Positions 15,678 to 26,496 of a stretch of DNA of 64,000 nt are shown one piece after another. The notes under the pieces were generated by a model. It worked only from the letters and a program-made list of their open reading frames with translations, did no database searches and was not told where the DNA came from. Source of the DNA: Streptomyces albicerus. Lineage in GTDB: Bacteria; Actinomycetota; Actinomycetes; Streptomycetales; Streptomycetaceae. A program made the position numbers and the translations under genes. Each line of letters starts with the position of its first letter. Position 1 is the first letter of the stretch. The stretch spans positions 1-64,000 of the forward strand of contig NZ_VWMY01000044.1 of the NCBI RefSeq assembly GCF_008905045.1, given 5' to 3'.

Positions 15678-16071
15678 GGGCTCGGGCCTCGCGCGGCGGG
15701 CGGACGAACTGCAGCTCCAGCGTGGCCGGGGGCTCCGCGACCCCGGGCCCTCCGTCGGCGGCCCAGCGCAGCAGGTCGTCGGTGCAGTCGTCGTCCATGG
15801 CGAAGCCGATCCAGGTCGCTTTGCCCCCGGCCCGGCGTCCGGCGGCGGAGGGCTGGACGACGATGACGTTGGCCTGGTCGCAGGGGCCCAGGCAGTCCGT
15901 CGTACGGACCTCGAAGCCGTGCTCGGCCGCGCCGGCCCGCAGCCGGTCCAGCTGCCAGGCGTGGTCGGTGCCCGGGTGCTTGCGCGGGTTGCCGCAGCAG
16001 CAGCCCCGGCAGACGACGAGCGTGCAGGGGCGTGCGTGCGCCGCGCCGACGGTCACCGTACGCCGGCTCAC
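15664..16071 (-). CDS. thioredoxin-fold [2Fe-2S] ferredoxin-like protein
   Basis: A 135-residue protein. Cysteines at 16, 21, 24, 25 and 26 (CRGCCCG) and the pair C60/C64 in DCLGPCDQANVIVV match the fold of thioredoxin-like ferredoxins, in which four cysteines hold a 2Fe-2S cluster; a cluster of extra cysteines is unusual. Its GTG overlaps the WD40 gene stop (GTGA). In this zinc operon it may link iron-sulfur or redox state to the COG0523 GTPase, or serve as a metal-binding partner. The function is inferred only. Confidence 0.75.
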   Translation of the reverse strand: MSRRTVTVGAAHARPCTLVVCRGCCCGNPRKHPGTDHAWQLDRLRAGAAEHGFEVRTTDCLGPCDQANVIVVQPSAAGRRAGGKATWIGFAMDDDCTDDLLRWAADGGPGVAEPPATLELQFVRPPREARARARR

Positions 16072-17099
16072 AGGGCGGTCCTGGAGGGCACCCCGTAAGC
16101 CCGGACCCGGCCGTCCCGGTACGCGGCGATCAGCAGGTGCGGTCCGGCCCAGGTCAGCGCCGCGACGGCCGCGCCGTCCGCGGGCAACTCGCGTGCGGGG
16201 CTCAGGCGTTGCTGCGGTCGTCCGGCGGTTGCGTACCACAGAGCCACCGTGCCGTCGGCGCTGCCGCTGGCCAGGTGGCCTCCGTTGCCCGGCCGCCAGG
16301 CCAGTGCCGTGACCGTCTCGTGGCAGCGCAGGGAGCGCGGTGCCGTCCCTGCCGGTCCCTTGCCGGAGAAGTCCCAGACGGTCACGTCCGGCGCGCCGTC
16401 GGCGGCCAGCCAGAACCCGGTGTCGTCGAAGGCGAGGCGGGAGACCTTCTCCGAGTAGCCGGACATGGTCAGTTCGCTGCCGTCCCGGGTACGCCAGATG
16501 TGGATCGAGGCGTCCTGGTTGCCGCTGCAGATCCACTTCCCGGTGGGTGCGACGGCGAGCGCGAGGTGCGACCCGACATAGGGGTACGTCACCACCGGTT
16601 TCGGCGTGTGCCGCTCGTGGCCGTGCACGGCACCGTAGGCGGCCACCGCGAGCCGCCGCCCCTGCCGCAGCCAGGCCAGGTCGGTGACCGTGGACGCGGC
16701 GGGATCCGTACGCCACAACTCCTCACCGTCCGCGTCCAGGACGAGCGCGCGGCGCCCCGAGGCCACGGCCACCCGCCCGGGATCCGCCCATGCCGCGGCC
16801 GCCGACCAGGCGCCGGGCTCCCGTACCGTCGTACGGCCGTCCGCGCGCCGCCACAGCGCGTACTCCAGCGGACCGGTGACCGCCAAGTGCCCGGCATCCG
16901 GGGCCAGTTCGACGCTCAGTGCCCCGCTGGGCAGTTCGAGGGCGCCCACCTCGGCCCCCATCGCCGCGTCCAGCACACGGACCGTGCCCTCGGCGCCCGC
17001 GACGGCCACCAGGTCGCCGCGCGCGCTCAGTGCGACGGGCGCGTCGTCGACGGTGATGTCCCAGGCGACGGTGAGGTCGGAGTCGACCGTGGTGCTCAC
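16068..17099 (-). CDS. WD40-repeat beta-propeller protein
   Basis: A 343-residue protein with about seven WD40-like blades, for example DASIHIWRTRDG, APDVTVWDFSG and GSADGTVALWYAT. There is no signal peptide, so it is cytosolic. WD40 propellers are docking scaffolds, not enzymes. The GTG start overlaps the stop of the COG0523 GTPase gene and its own stop overlaps the [2Fe-2S] gene, so stoichiometric expression with both is likely. It may hold the GTPase and its clients together. Confidence 0.85.
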   Translation of the reverse strand: MSTTVDSDLTVAWDITVDDAPVALSARGDLVAVAGAEGTVRVLDAAMGAEVGALELPSGALSVELAPDAGHLAVTGPLEYALWRRADGRTTVREPGAWSAAAAWADPGRVAVASGRRALVLDADGEELWRTDPAASTVTDLAWLRQGRRLAVAAYGAVHGHERHTPKPVVTYPYVGSHLALAVAPTGKWICSGNQDASIHIWRTRDGSELTMSGYSEKVSRLAFDDTGFWLAADGAPDVTVWDFSGKGPAGTAPRSLRCHETVTALAWRPGNGGHLASGSADGTVALWYATAGRPQQRLSPARELPADGAAVAALTWAGPHLLIAAYRDGRVRAYGVPSRTAL

Positions 17100-18112
17100 G
17101 CCACCGCCCCCGCCGTGGCCAGGCACGCGGCGAAGTCGCGCTCCAGCGCCTGCCGGTCGAGGTTCCGGCCGATGAACACGAGCCGGTTGCGCCTCTCCTC
17201 GCCGTCTCGCCAGTCCCGCCCGAACTGCCCGTCCAGCAGCATGTGCACGCCCTGGAAGACGTACTGCCTGGGGGTCCCGGCGAGGGCGAGGATGCCCTTG
17301 GAGCGGAAGATGTCGACGCCCTTGGTGCGCAGCAGGGTGCCGAGCCAGGCGTTGAGCTTGTTCTCGTCGAGTTCGCCGGGCAGGTCGATGCCGACCGAGG
17401 TGACGGTGGTGTCGTGCTGGTGCTCGGTCTCGGTGAGGAAGGACGGGTCGTCGGCGAGGACGCGCTCCAGGTCGAACGCGCCGACATCCAGCACCTGCTG
17501 GAGGTCGATCTCGGCGTGCTGGGCGGGGATGATGCGCACGCCGGAGTTGATGGCCCGGACGCGGCGGATCACCTCCCCAACGGATTCCTCGTCCGCGAGG
17601 TCGGTCTTGTTGAGCACCAGGCGGTCGGCGAAGGCGATCTGCTCGACGGCCTCGTTCTCCACGCCCTCAGGCTTCACCTCGTCCAGGTGCTGGAGCACAT
17701 GGGCGGCGTCGACCAGCGTGACGATGGCGTCGAGGCGCAGTTGGGCGGCGATCTCGTCGTCCATGAAGAAGGTCTGCGCGACGGGGGCCGGGTCCGCGAG
17801 CCCGGTGGTCTCGATGAGGATGTGGTCGAACTTCTCCCGCCGGCGCATCAGCGCGCCCAGGATGCGGATGAGATCCCCGCGCACGGTGCAGCAGATGCAG
17901 CCGTTGTTCATCTCGAAGATCTCTTCCTCGGCGTCGAGGACGAGGGCGTCGTCGATGCCGACCTCACCGAACTCGTTCTCGATGACGGCGACCCTGAGTC
18001 CGTGGTTCTCGGTGAGGATGCGGTTGAGGAGGGTCGTCTTGCCCGAGCCGAGGAAGCCGGTCAGGACGGTGACGGGAACTCGTTCGTCACGAGGTTCCGT
18101 TGTGGTGGTCAA
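17096..18112 (-). CDS. COG0523 (CobW-family) GTPase, zinc metallochaperone type
   Basis: A 338-residue G3E GTPase: Walker A GFLGSGKTTLL (19-29), the metal-binding GCICC motif (71-75), ETTGLADP, NKTD (about 168), and a C-terminal CobW_C domain. This family inserts or delivers zinc to clients under zinc limitation. Start is a TTG at 18112 with AGGAG 8 nt upstream. It lies inside the zur operon, which supports the zinc role over cobalamin. The His-rich loop of some relatives is reduced to HQHD (about 223). Confidence 0.93.
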   Translation of the reverse strand: MTTTTEPRDERVPVTVLTGFLGSGKTTLLNRILTENHGLRVAVIENEFGEVGIDDALVLDAEEEIFEMNNGCICCTVRGDLIRILGALMRRREKFDHILIETTGLADPAPVAQTFFMDDEIAAQLRLDAIVTLVDAAHVLQHLDEVKPEGVENEAVEQIAFADRLVLNKTDLADEESVGEVIRRVRAINSGVRIIPAQHAEIDLQQVLDVGAFDLERVLADDPSFLTETEHQHDTTVTSVGIDLPGELDENKLNAWLGTLLRTKGVDIFRSKGILALAGTPRQYVFQGVHMLLDGQFGRDWRDGEERRNRLVFIGRNLDRQALERDFAACLATAGAVA

Positions 18113-18130
18113 TTCGGGCTCCTGGTGGTC

Positions 18131-18421
18131 CTAGTGGTCCTGATGGTGGTCCTGGTCGGGGGCGAGCAGCGCGTGCCGAAGGTCGTCCTCGGTGATCTGC
18201 TCGGCGGGCTGGAGCAGGGTCCAGCGGCGGGCCGCGCCGTCCATGGGGAGAACTGCGACGACGGTCTCCAACGGCGGGCAGCCGGGCTCGGTGCAGGCGA
18301 GCTGCCGGACCATGACGGCGGTGTCGTCGTCGAGACCGAGCAGCGTGCGCACGGTCTCCTTCAGCTCGCGCAGCTGCGGGCTCGGCCCGGGCTGTCCTGG
18401 TGTGCGGGATCCCAACGGCAC
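18131..18421 (-). CDS. small conserved protein of the zur-cobW operon
   Basis: A 96-residue protein with ELKETVRTLLGLDDDTAVMVRQ, a CTEPGC pair of cysteines, PLETVVAVLP and a His/Asp tail (DQDHHQDH). The cysteine pair plus His tail suggests metal binding. GTG 18421 with GGGAG 8 nt upstream is preferred; this makes a 61-nt overlap with the end of zur, so a later start or a longer zur than usual is possible. It is not assigned to a named family here; role inferred from neighbours. Confidence 0.68.
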   Translation of the reverse strand: MPLGSRTPGQPGPSPQLRELKETVRTLLGLDDDTAVMVRQLACTEPGCPPLETVVAVLPMDGAARRWTLLQPAEQITEDDLRHALLAPDQDHHQDH

Positions 18422-18831
18422 TGCGGCACTCCCTCTTGGTCTTCGGTGGTGTGGCAGTCGGCGCACAGGCCGGTGAGTTCGACTGTGTGCTCCACCGCCG
18501 CGAACCCGGTTTCGGCGGCGATCTGATCAGCCCACTGCTCGACGATCTCGGAGTCCACCGGACGGCTGCTGCCGCAGCAGCGGCAGATCAAGTAATGGCG
18601 GTGGCCGTCGTCGGGCCGCCGACGGTAGAGCCGTCCGCCTGCCTCGTCGCGTACGACGTCCACGCCGCCCTCCGCCTCCAGGTCACGCAGTGCGCGGTAG
18701 ACGGTGGTCAGGCCGATCGACTGGGCGTCGGCGACCAGCCGGGCGTGCAACTCCTGGGCCGACACGAAGTCCTGGCAGCCCGCGAGCGCACTCAGGACCG
18801 CCCTCCGCTGCCGGGTCGTCCGGCCACCCAC
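18361..18831 (-). CDS. zur: Fur-family zinc uptake regulator
   Basis: A 156-residue Fur-family protein: winged helix with FVSAQELHARL and GLTTVYRALRDLEAEG (about 20-55), the hinge YRRRPDDGHRHYLICRCCG with ligand histidines, and C-x2-C pairs CRCC and CADC for the structural zinc. Its company (COG0523 GTPase, ZnuACB nearby, zinc-type ArsR) makes Zur more likely than ferric or peroxide regulators. With zinc bound it should repress uptake genes. It is the first gene of a six-gene operon, with a Zur-like box 51 bp upstream, so autoregulation is likely. GTG start. Confidence 0.88.
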   Translation of the reverse strand: MGGRTTRQRRAVLSALAGCQDFVSAQELHARLVADAQSIGLTTVYRALRDLEAEGGVDVVRDEAGGRLYRRRPDDGHRHYLICRCCGSSRPVDSEIVEQWADQIAAETGFAAVEHTVELTGLCADCHTTEDQEGVPQCRWDPAHQDSPGRARSCAS

Positions 18832-18881
18832 GGCAGATCACCCCCATCAGCGCTCGCCGGATCGGCACACGCCATACTAAG

Positions 18882-18896
18882 TGAAAATGAAATCCA
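18882..18896. promoter_or_regulatory. Zur-box-like sequence upstream of zur
   Basis: TGAAAATGAAATCCA matches 12 of 15 positions of TGAAAATGATTTTCA and lies in an AT-rich island with two CATAT motifs, 51 bp before the zur GTG. Confidence 0.5.
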
Positions 18897-19055
18897 TATC
18901 CATATGAACGATAGCTCATGTGTGGGTGGATGTGCGAGCCAAGATGAGCGGAGGTGCCCCGGCCGCGCGGTCGGCGACACAGACGCCGCCGGCGACACGG
19001 AGGGGCAGGGTCCGGTGCAAGGCAGCCGGGATCGCCGGCCCCGCGGGGTGAGGGA

Positions 19056-21416
<2,361 letters not shown>

Positions 21417-21428
21417 GGCGACCGCCTC

Positions 21429-21740
21429 TCAGTGCTCGTGATCGTGGGCGTGTCCCTCGACACCGACCGCCGAGGGCGGCGGCGCCTCCTCACCCAACTG
21501 CTCCCTGGCCTCCGCCAGGAGGTCTCCTGCCTTCAGGCGGGCCTCCTCGGCGGCTTCGCCGAGCCGGCGCCCCGTCGTGATGCCGCCGGCGATGCCGTTG
21601 ACCAGAACTCGGCGGGCCACGGGTTTCGCCTTGGGCGCGGCTTTGGCGGCTCCCCGCAGAACCAGCATGCCGGCGGTACCGGAGAGGGCGTAGTGCGTGA
21701 TGCGGCCCACGACCGCACCCGCGAAAGCGGCGGGATGCAT
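21429..21740 (-). CDS. PacL-type (DUF1490) partner of the P-type ATPase
   Basis: A 103-residue protein: N-terminal membrane-like segment (FAGAVVGRITHYALSGTAGMLVL), an Ala/Lys-rich helix and the tail GVEGHAHDHEH. This matches mycobacterial PacL1 (Rv3269, DUF1490), which sits beside CtpC, binds zinc through its C-terminal Asp/His motif and stabilises the pump. Start choice: AAGGAGG lies 5 nt before the second of two adjacent ATGs. The gene is 12 bp upstream of the ATPase gene and divergent from znuA, sharing a control region with it. Confidence 0.85.
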   Translation of the reverse strand: MHPAAFAGAVVGRITHYALSGTAGMLVLRGAAKAAPKAKPVARRVLVNGIAGGITTGRRLGEAAEEARLKAGDLLAEAREQLGEEAPPPSAVGVEGHAHDHEH

Positions 21741-21983
21741 CATGGCCTCCTTCCGCGGAGCGGATTCATCCGTCTTCGGTGCGGTAAGTCCATTCTCTCC
21801 CTCAGCGGATATCGCGCACCAGCCGTAGCGCGCCGAGCCGAAGCGACAGAGGGCCAATTCCCGGTAATGATTGTCATATGGAATGGCTTAAAGACGGTCT
21901 TGACATCCGTTTCCATCTAGCTTGGTGCTGACGCCGGGACGGATTGCACTCGGCGGACAACTCACCTTGTTGCGGAGGAATCC
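21741..21983. promoter_or_regulatory. divergent pacL/znuA control region with Zur-like box
   Basis: CGGTAATGATTGTCA at 21862-21876 matches 11 of 15 positions of the Zur box, with an exact AATGATT core. It lies about 120 bp from each start codon. A TTGACA at about 21900 could belong to the znuA promoter. Confidence 0.45.
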
Positions 21984-22922
21984 ATGCGCGCGTCCTCGTT
22001 TCGACGCCTCACGCCGGTGATGACCGGCGCCTGCTTGATCCTCCTGGCGGGCTGCGGCAGTTCGTCGGATTCCGGCAGCGGCACCGATACCTCGCAGAGC
22101 CCCGCCGCGGCCTCCGCCATCCCGGTGGTGGCCTCAACGAACGTCTACGGGGACATGGTTGAGCAGATAGGCGGCCGGAAGGTGAAGGTCACCTCGGTCA
22201 TCAGCGACCCCGACCAGGACCCGCACTCCTACGAGGCCAACACCCAGAACCAGTTGGCGCTGTCCAAGGCGAAGGTCGTCATCGAGAACGGCGGCGGTTA
22301 CGACGACTTCATCGACCGGATGCTGAAGAGCAGCGACTCGTCCGCCGAGGTGATCAACGCGGTCGAGGTCTCCGGGAAGACCGCCCCGGCAGGCGGGGAG
22401 CTCAACGAGCACGTCTGGTACGACTTCCCCAGCGTCGGCAAGGTCGCCGACCGCATCGCCGCCGCCCTGGGCAAGGCCGACCCGGCCGAGGCCGCCGCCT
22501 TCACCAAGAACGCTCAGGACTTCAAAGCGAAGCTGAAGCCGCTGGAGGCGAAGGAGAATCAGATCAAGACCGACCACGGCGGCGAGGCGGTGGCCATCAC
22601 CGAGCCCGTCCCGTTGTACATGATCGAGGCCGGCGGGCTCAGGAACGCGACGCCTGCCGCCTTCAGCGAGGCCATCGAGGAGGGCGACGACGTCTCCGCC
22701 AGGGACTTGCAGGAAACGCTGGCGCTGTTCACCGGCAAGAAGGTCCAGGCGCTGGTCTACAACGAGCAGACCTCCGGCCCGCAGACCGAGAAGGCCGAGC
22801 AGGCGGCCAAGGCCGCCGGGATTCCCGTCGTCCCGGTCACCGAGACCCTGCCCGAGGGTAAGGACTATCTCGGCTGGATGACCGCCAACGTAGACGCGCT
22901 CGCGAGCGCGCTGGCCAAGTGA
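21984..22922 (+). CDS. znuA: zinc ABC transporter solute-binding lipoprotein
   Basis: A 312-residue cluster A-I binding protein. The signal peptide ends in lipobox LLAGC (Cys about 25). Ligand candidates are His in DPHSYE and in LNEHVWYD, plus a later acidic residue. There is no long His-rich loop. TroA-like proteins of this type deliver zinc or manganese to the permease; the Zur context favours zinc. GGAGG precedes the ATG, and the stop overlaps the znuC-type gene (GTGA). Confidence 0.88.
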   Translation: MRASSFRRLTPVMTGACLILLAGCGSSSDSGSGTDTSQSPAAASAIPVVASTNVYGDMVEQIGGRKVKVTSVISDPDQDPHSYEANTQNQLALSKAKVVIENGGGYDDFIDRMLKSSDSSAEVINAVEVSGKTAPAGGELNEHVWYDFPSVGKVADRIAAALGKADPAEAAAFTKNAQDFKAKLKPLEAKENQIKTDHGGEAVAITEPVPLYMIEAGGLRNATPAAFSEAIEEGDDVSARDLQETLALFTGKKVQALVYNEQTSGPQTEKAEQAAKAAGIPVVPVTETLPEGKDYLGWMTANVDALASALAK

Positions 22923-23800
22923 GGCGGCCCACCGTGGCCTCCGTGTCCCACGCCCGCGCGGTCAGGACCGAGGGCCGCGACGCCGACGCCGCGGTGGTCA
23001 GCCTGCGCGGTGCGGCCCTGTCCTTCGGGGAGCGGGTGCTGTGGCAGGGCCTGGATCTCGACGTACGGCCGGGGGAGTTCCTGGCCGTGCTCGGGCCCAA
23101 CGGATCGGGCAAGACCAGCTTCGTACGCGCCCTGCTGGGCCAGCGCCAACTGTCCGACGGCACGCTCACCGTGCTGGGCCGCCCGCCCCGAGGCGGCAGC
23201 CGGCACATCGGCTACGTCCCGCAGCAGGCCACGCTGTCCGCGCACGCCATGCTGCGCGCCCGGGACCTGGTCCGCTTCGGCATCGACGGACACGGCTTCG
23301 GACCCCGGCTGCGCACCGGCGCCGTCCGCCGCCGGGTCGACGAGGTCCTCGAATCGGTCGGGGCAGCCGCGTACGCGGACGTCCCCGTCGGCCTGCTCTC
23401 CGGCGGCGAACGCCAGCGCGTACGCATCGGACAGGCATTGGCGACCGACCCGCGGATCCTGCTCTGCGACGAGCCACTGCTCTCCCTCGACCTGCACCAC
23501 CAGCGGGCCGTGACCGAACTCGTGGACGCCCGACGCCGCTCCCACGGCACCGCGGTGGTCTTCGTAACCCATGAGATCAACCCCGTCCTCGGACTGGTGG
23601 ACCGCGTGCTGTACCTCGCCCGCGGCAGCTACCGGGTCGGCACGCCGGACGAGGTGCTCACCTCCGAGTCGCTGTCGCAGTTGTACGGCACACAGGTCGA
23701 CGTCGTCCGCGTCCGGAACCGGATCACGGTCGTGGGCGTGCCCGACGAGGTGGCCGAGCCGGCGCACCACCCTGAACTGCCGCACGGGGTACGGCCATGA
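22919..23800 (+). CDS. znuC: zinc ABC transporter ATPase
   Basis: A 293-residue ATPase with Walker A GPNGSGKTSF, Q-loop YVPQQ, signature LSGGERQRVRIGQAL, Walker B ILLCDEPLLSLD and THE at the H-loop. About 30 extra residues precede the ATPase core and about 30 follow it. The GTG overlaps the znuA stop; the stop overlaps the znuB ATG. It powers the importer at the inner face of the membrane. Confidence 0.9.
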   Translation: MRRPTVASVSHARAVRTEGRDADAAVVSLRGAALSFGERVLWQGLDLDVRPGEFLAVLGPNGSGKTSFVRALLGQRQLSDGTLTVLGRPPRGGSRHIGYVPQQATLSAHAMLRARDLVRFGIDGHGFGPRLRTGAVRRRVDEVLESVGAAAYADVPVGLLSGGERQRVRIGQALATDPRILLCDEPLLSLDLHHQRAVTELVDARRRSHGTAVVFVTHEINPVLGLVDRVLYLARGSYRVGTPDEVLTSESLSQLYGTQVDVVRVRNRITVVGVPDEVAEPAHHPELPHGVRP

Positions 23801-24678
23801 CCCTCGCCGACGGGATCTGGCAGCAGATCTTCAACTTCGACAACTACGGCGAACTGCTCGCGCTGGTCCGCAACTCCCTCATCGCCGGCGCGGCCCTCGG
23901 CCTGGTCGGCGGCCTGGTCGGGGTCTTCGTGATCATGCGGGACCTGCCGTTCGCGGTGCACGGCATCAGCGAGCTGTCGTTCGCCGGCGCCTCGGCGGCC
24001 CTGCTGATGGGGGTGAACATCGTGGCCGGCTCGATCGTCGGCTCGCTGATCGCGGCCGGCACGATCGGCCTGCTCGGCTCCCGTGCCCGGGACCGCAACT
24101 CGGTGATCGGCACCATCATGCCGTTCGGCCTCGGCCTCGGCGTGCTCTTCCTCGCCCTGTACGAGGGCCGGGCGGCGAACAAGTTCGGCATCCTCACCGG
24201 GCAGATCGTCGCCGTCGACACCCCGCAGATGTCCTGGCTGCTCGGCACCTCGGCCCTGGTGCTCATCGCGCTGGCGGTCATGTGGCGGCCGCTGGCGTTC
24301 GCCAGCGCCGACCCGGAGGTGGCCGAGGCGCGGGGGGTGCCGGTCCGTGCGCTGTCCTTCGCCTTCATGATCGTGCTGGGGCTCGCGGTCGCGCTGTCGG
24401 TGCAGATCGTCGGCGCCCTGCTGGTCCTCACCCTCGTCGTCACCCCTGCGGCCGCCGCGGCACGGGTGACCGCGTCACCGGTACTGCTGCCCGTGCTGAG
24501 CGTGGTCTTCGCGGTGGCCTCGATCGAGGGCGGGATCCTGCTCGCTCTGGGCAGCAGCATCCCCATCAGCCCCTACGTCACCACCATCTCGTTCACGATC
24601 TACATCGTCTGTCGACTGGCGGGCACCTACCGGACCCGGCAGTGGGGAGCCAGGAGAGCGGTTCCCGAGACCACCTGA
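23797..24678 (+). CDS. znuB: zinc ABC transporter permease
   Basis: A 293-residue ABC-3 family permease with about eight membrane segments and the family motif VGGLVGVFVIMRDLPFAVHGISELSFAGASAA near the start. ATGA overlap with znuC gives tight coupling. It completes the znuACB importer. The sequence after the stop codon holds a remnant of another solute-binding protein. Confidence 0.9.
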   Translation: MTLADGIWQQIFNFDNYGELLALVRNSLIAGAALGLVGGLVGVFVIMRDLPFAVHGISELSFAGASAALLMGVNIVAGSIVGSLIAAGTIGLLGSRARDRNSVIGTIMPFGLGLGVLFLALYEGRAANKFGILTGQIVAVDTPQMSWLLGTSALVLIALAVMWRPLAFASADPEVAEARGVPVRALSFAFMIVLGLAVALSVQIVGALLVLTLVVTPAAAAARVTASPVLLPVLSVVFAVASIEGGILLALGSSIPISPYVTTISFTIYIVCRLAGTYRTRQWGARRAVPETT

Positions 24679-24763
24679 TGCCTTCGCGTACCTCGCGAAG
24701 GCGTACGGCATGGAGATCGCGGGCCTCGTCGCGCCCGCGCCCAACCAGGAGCCGAGCGCGGCC
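24677..24763 (+). pseudogene. fragment of a second metal-binding solute receptor
   Basis: Starting across the znuB stop in the next frame, codons read DAFAYLAKAYGMEIAGLV then APAPNQEPSAA. This resembles the conserved H-x-AFGYLAxxYGL ... P-x-x-EPS segment in the C-lobe of TroA/ZnuA-type receptors, which is not part of the complete znuA upstream. There is no start codon or remainder of the gene. It looks like the scar of a lost or recombined receptor gene. The inverted repeat CCTTCGCG/CGCGAAGG at 24681-24701 falls within it and may serve as a terminator. Confidence 0.5.
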
Positions 24764-24820
24764 GCGGGCGGTTCCGTCGTGGAGGATCACGTGGTGGGCC
24801 AGGCCCCCGCGGACTCCTCC

Positions 24821-26143
24821 CTACGCCCGACGTCGGACGTACAGGCGGTTGCCCTCCGGGCCGGTCCACTCCAGGCGTACGACGCCGGCCACCGCGGCAT
24901 CGCCGGCGCGGGACGGGTCGGCCCAGTAGCCGAAGGCCGGGTTGCGGAAGAACGTCGCCCACAGGCCGCCGTGGTGATCCTTGAAGAAGTTGTTGTGACC
25001 GGCGCCCACGCCCGCGGTCCAGCGCCGCGAGTACGGGCCTTCGAAGCGGTCCGCGACGGCGACGACCGCGTCGTACTGGTACTGGGTGCGGCCGTTGCCA
25101 GGCGGGTCGTAGGCGTAGCGGGTGCTGCCGTCGGGGTTGGCCGAGGTGCGGTCCCAGGCGGCGTGCAGCAGGTAGTACTTGCCGCCGTGCTTGAAGACGT
25201 ACGCGCCCTCGAGGTAGGGCTCGGGCGCGTACGGCGTCTGCCGGAACGCCGGGAGATTCGTCGTCGGGACGATGTCCTCCATGTCGTCCCGGAACTTGGC
25301 GTAGAGGTTGTTGTGGAGCACCAGCCACGCGTCGTCGCCCTCCGTGTAGAGGCTGCCGTCGATGTGGTGGTACGCGCCGGGCTTGATGAACGACGGCCCG
25401 CCGATGAACGAGTCGCCGAAGGGCTTGTCGCGATTGCCCTCGACGAGGCGGTATGGGCCTGCGACCCCGCCCTCGCTCACCAGCAGGAACGAGCCGACCT
25501 TCTGGGAGTGGTCGCCCATGCACGCGGCGAGATACCACCGGCCGCGGAAGTGGTGCAGCTCGGGTGCCCACGCCTCGCCGCGCTTGCCGAACCGGTCGTC
25601 GTGCCAGTACTCCTGCCAGGGGGCGACGACCGTGCGCCCGGGGCGGTTCTCGCCGGCGAACTCGGGCGACCACACCTTGCCGCGCTCGGCGCCGGGCCGG
25701 ATGCCGGTGGTGTCGGCCAGCCGCCACGGGCCGCGCAGGGACGGCGCCGTCCACACGAAGATGCCGTCGTTCCAGGGGGCGGCCGCCGTGAGGCCGGGCA
25801 CGCGGGTGGTGCCGGTCGCGACGTAGAGCGGACGGCCGTCGACGACGAAGCAGTTGACGTAGGTGTCGCGCATCCAGACCCGGCCGAGCTCCCTGTCGCG
25901 GGGACGGAGCTCGAGGCGCAGGACAAAGGAGTTGTCTTCGCGCGGCCACAGGTCGTCGCGGGTGTCCGCGAGGCCGTACGGCTGGGGGTCGGGCCAGTTC
26001 GACGGGTACCGCCGCGTCGCCGCGGCCTTCGCCGGCGACGCCTGGGCAGCGTCCGTAGGCAGTGCCGCCGCTCCCATGAAGCCGGCGACACCGGCCAGCA
26101 GGGGCCGTCGGCCGATGTGCGTTCCGTTCTCGGAGCTGGTCAT
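24821..26143 (-). CDS. secreted GH43-like five-bladed propeller glycosidase
   Basis: A 440-residue protein. A twin-arginine signal (GRRPLLAGVAGFMGAAALPTDAA, residues 9-32) precedes a beta-propeller domain with RVWMRDTYVN, GKVWSPEFAG, EAWAPELHHFRGRWYLAACMG, SSPF-like DSFIGGPSFIK and GAYVFKHGGKYYLLHAAWD. These repeats fit clan GH-F/GH43-like enzymes that hydrolyse arabino/xylo/galacto-type polysaccharides; the exact specificity and catalytic acids are not safely assigned. AAGGAGA sits 8 nt before the ATG. Its position beside an FGly sulfatase gene suggests a sulfated glycan substrate, by inference. Confidence 0.78.
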   Translation of the reverse strand: MTSSENGTHIGRRPLLAGVAGFMGAAALPTDAAQASPAKAAATRRYPSNWPDPQPYGLADTRDDLWPREDNSFVLRLELRPRDRELGRVWMRDTYVNCFVVDGRPLYVATGTTRVPGLTAAAPWNDGIFVWTAPSLRGPWRLADTTGIRPGAERGKVWSPEFAGENRPGRTVVAPWQEYWHDDRFGKRGEAWAPELHHFRGRWYLAACMGDHSQKVGSFLLVSEGGVAGPYRLVEGNRDKPFGDSFIGGPSFIKPGAYHHIDGSLYTEGDDAWLVLHNNLYAKFRDDMEDIVPTTNLPAFRQTPYAPEPYLEGAYVFKHGGKYYLLHAAWDRTSANPDGSTRYAYDPPGNGRTQYQYDAVVAVADRFEGPYSRRWTAGVGAGHNNFFKDHHGGLWATFFRNPAFGYWADPSRAGDAAVAGVVRLEWTGPEGNRLYVRRRA

Positions 26144-26496
26144 CAGTCGCGTCTCCTTCGTCGTCCAGGACGCCGGTGTTGTCTGTGGATCAGCCTCTCC
26201 ACCGGACGTCGGCGCCTGCGTGTCCTGCGGTTCGAGCACGAGCTCTTCGCGTCCTGCCTCAGTCGGGTCAGCGGACGCCCGGGATGGCTGTCGCCCAGCA
26301 TGCGAAGGCTCGCCGATTTTCGTCAATGGGTCGGAAAATTAATCCGGGTGTTCGGCGCTGTTCGCTGTCCGGAGTGACGTCGTCGCCTCAGGAGCAGCGC
26401 GCCTGGTCGAGGTCGCGGCAGGTCGAGCCGTCTTGTGGTGCGCGGGTTTCGCCTCGCGCGAGGGTGCGCAGTGTGCCGCCGGCGCGCAGTTCATGG
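26144..26496. other. 353-bp gap between sulfatase and glycosidase genes
   Basis: Both flanking genes are on the minus strand. An in-frame extension of the glycosidase frame to 26326 lacks a ribosome site and looks disordered. Nothing else coding is seen; it should contain the glycosidase promoter. Confidence 0.6.
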
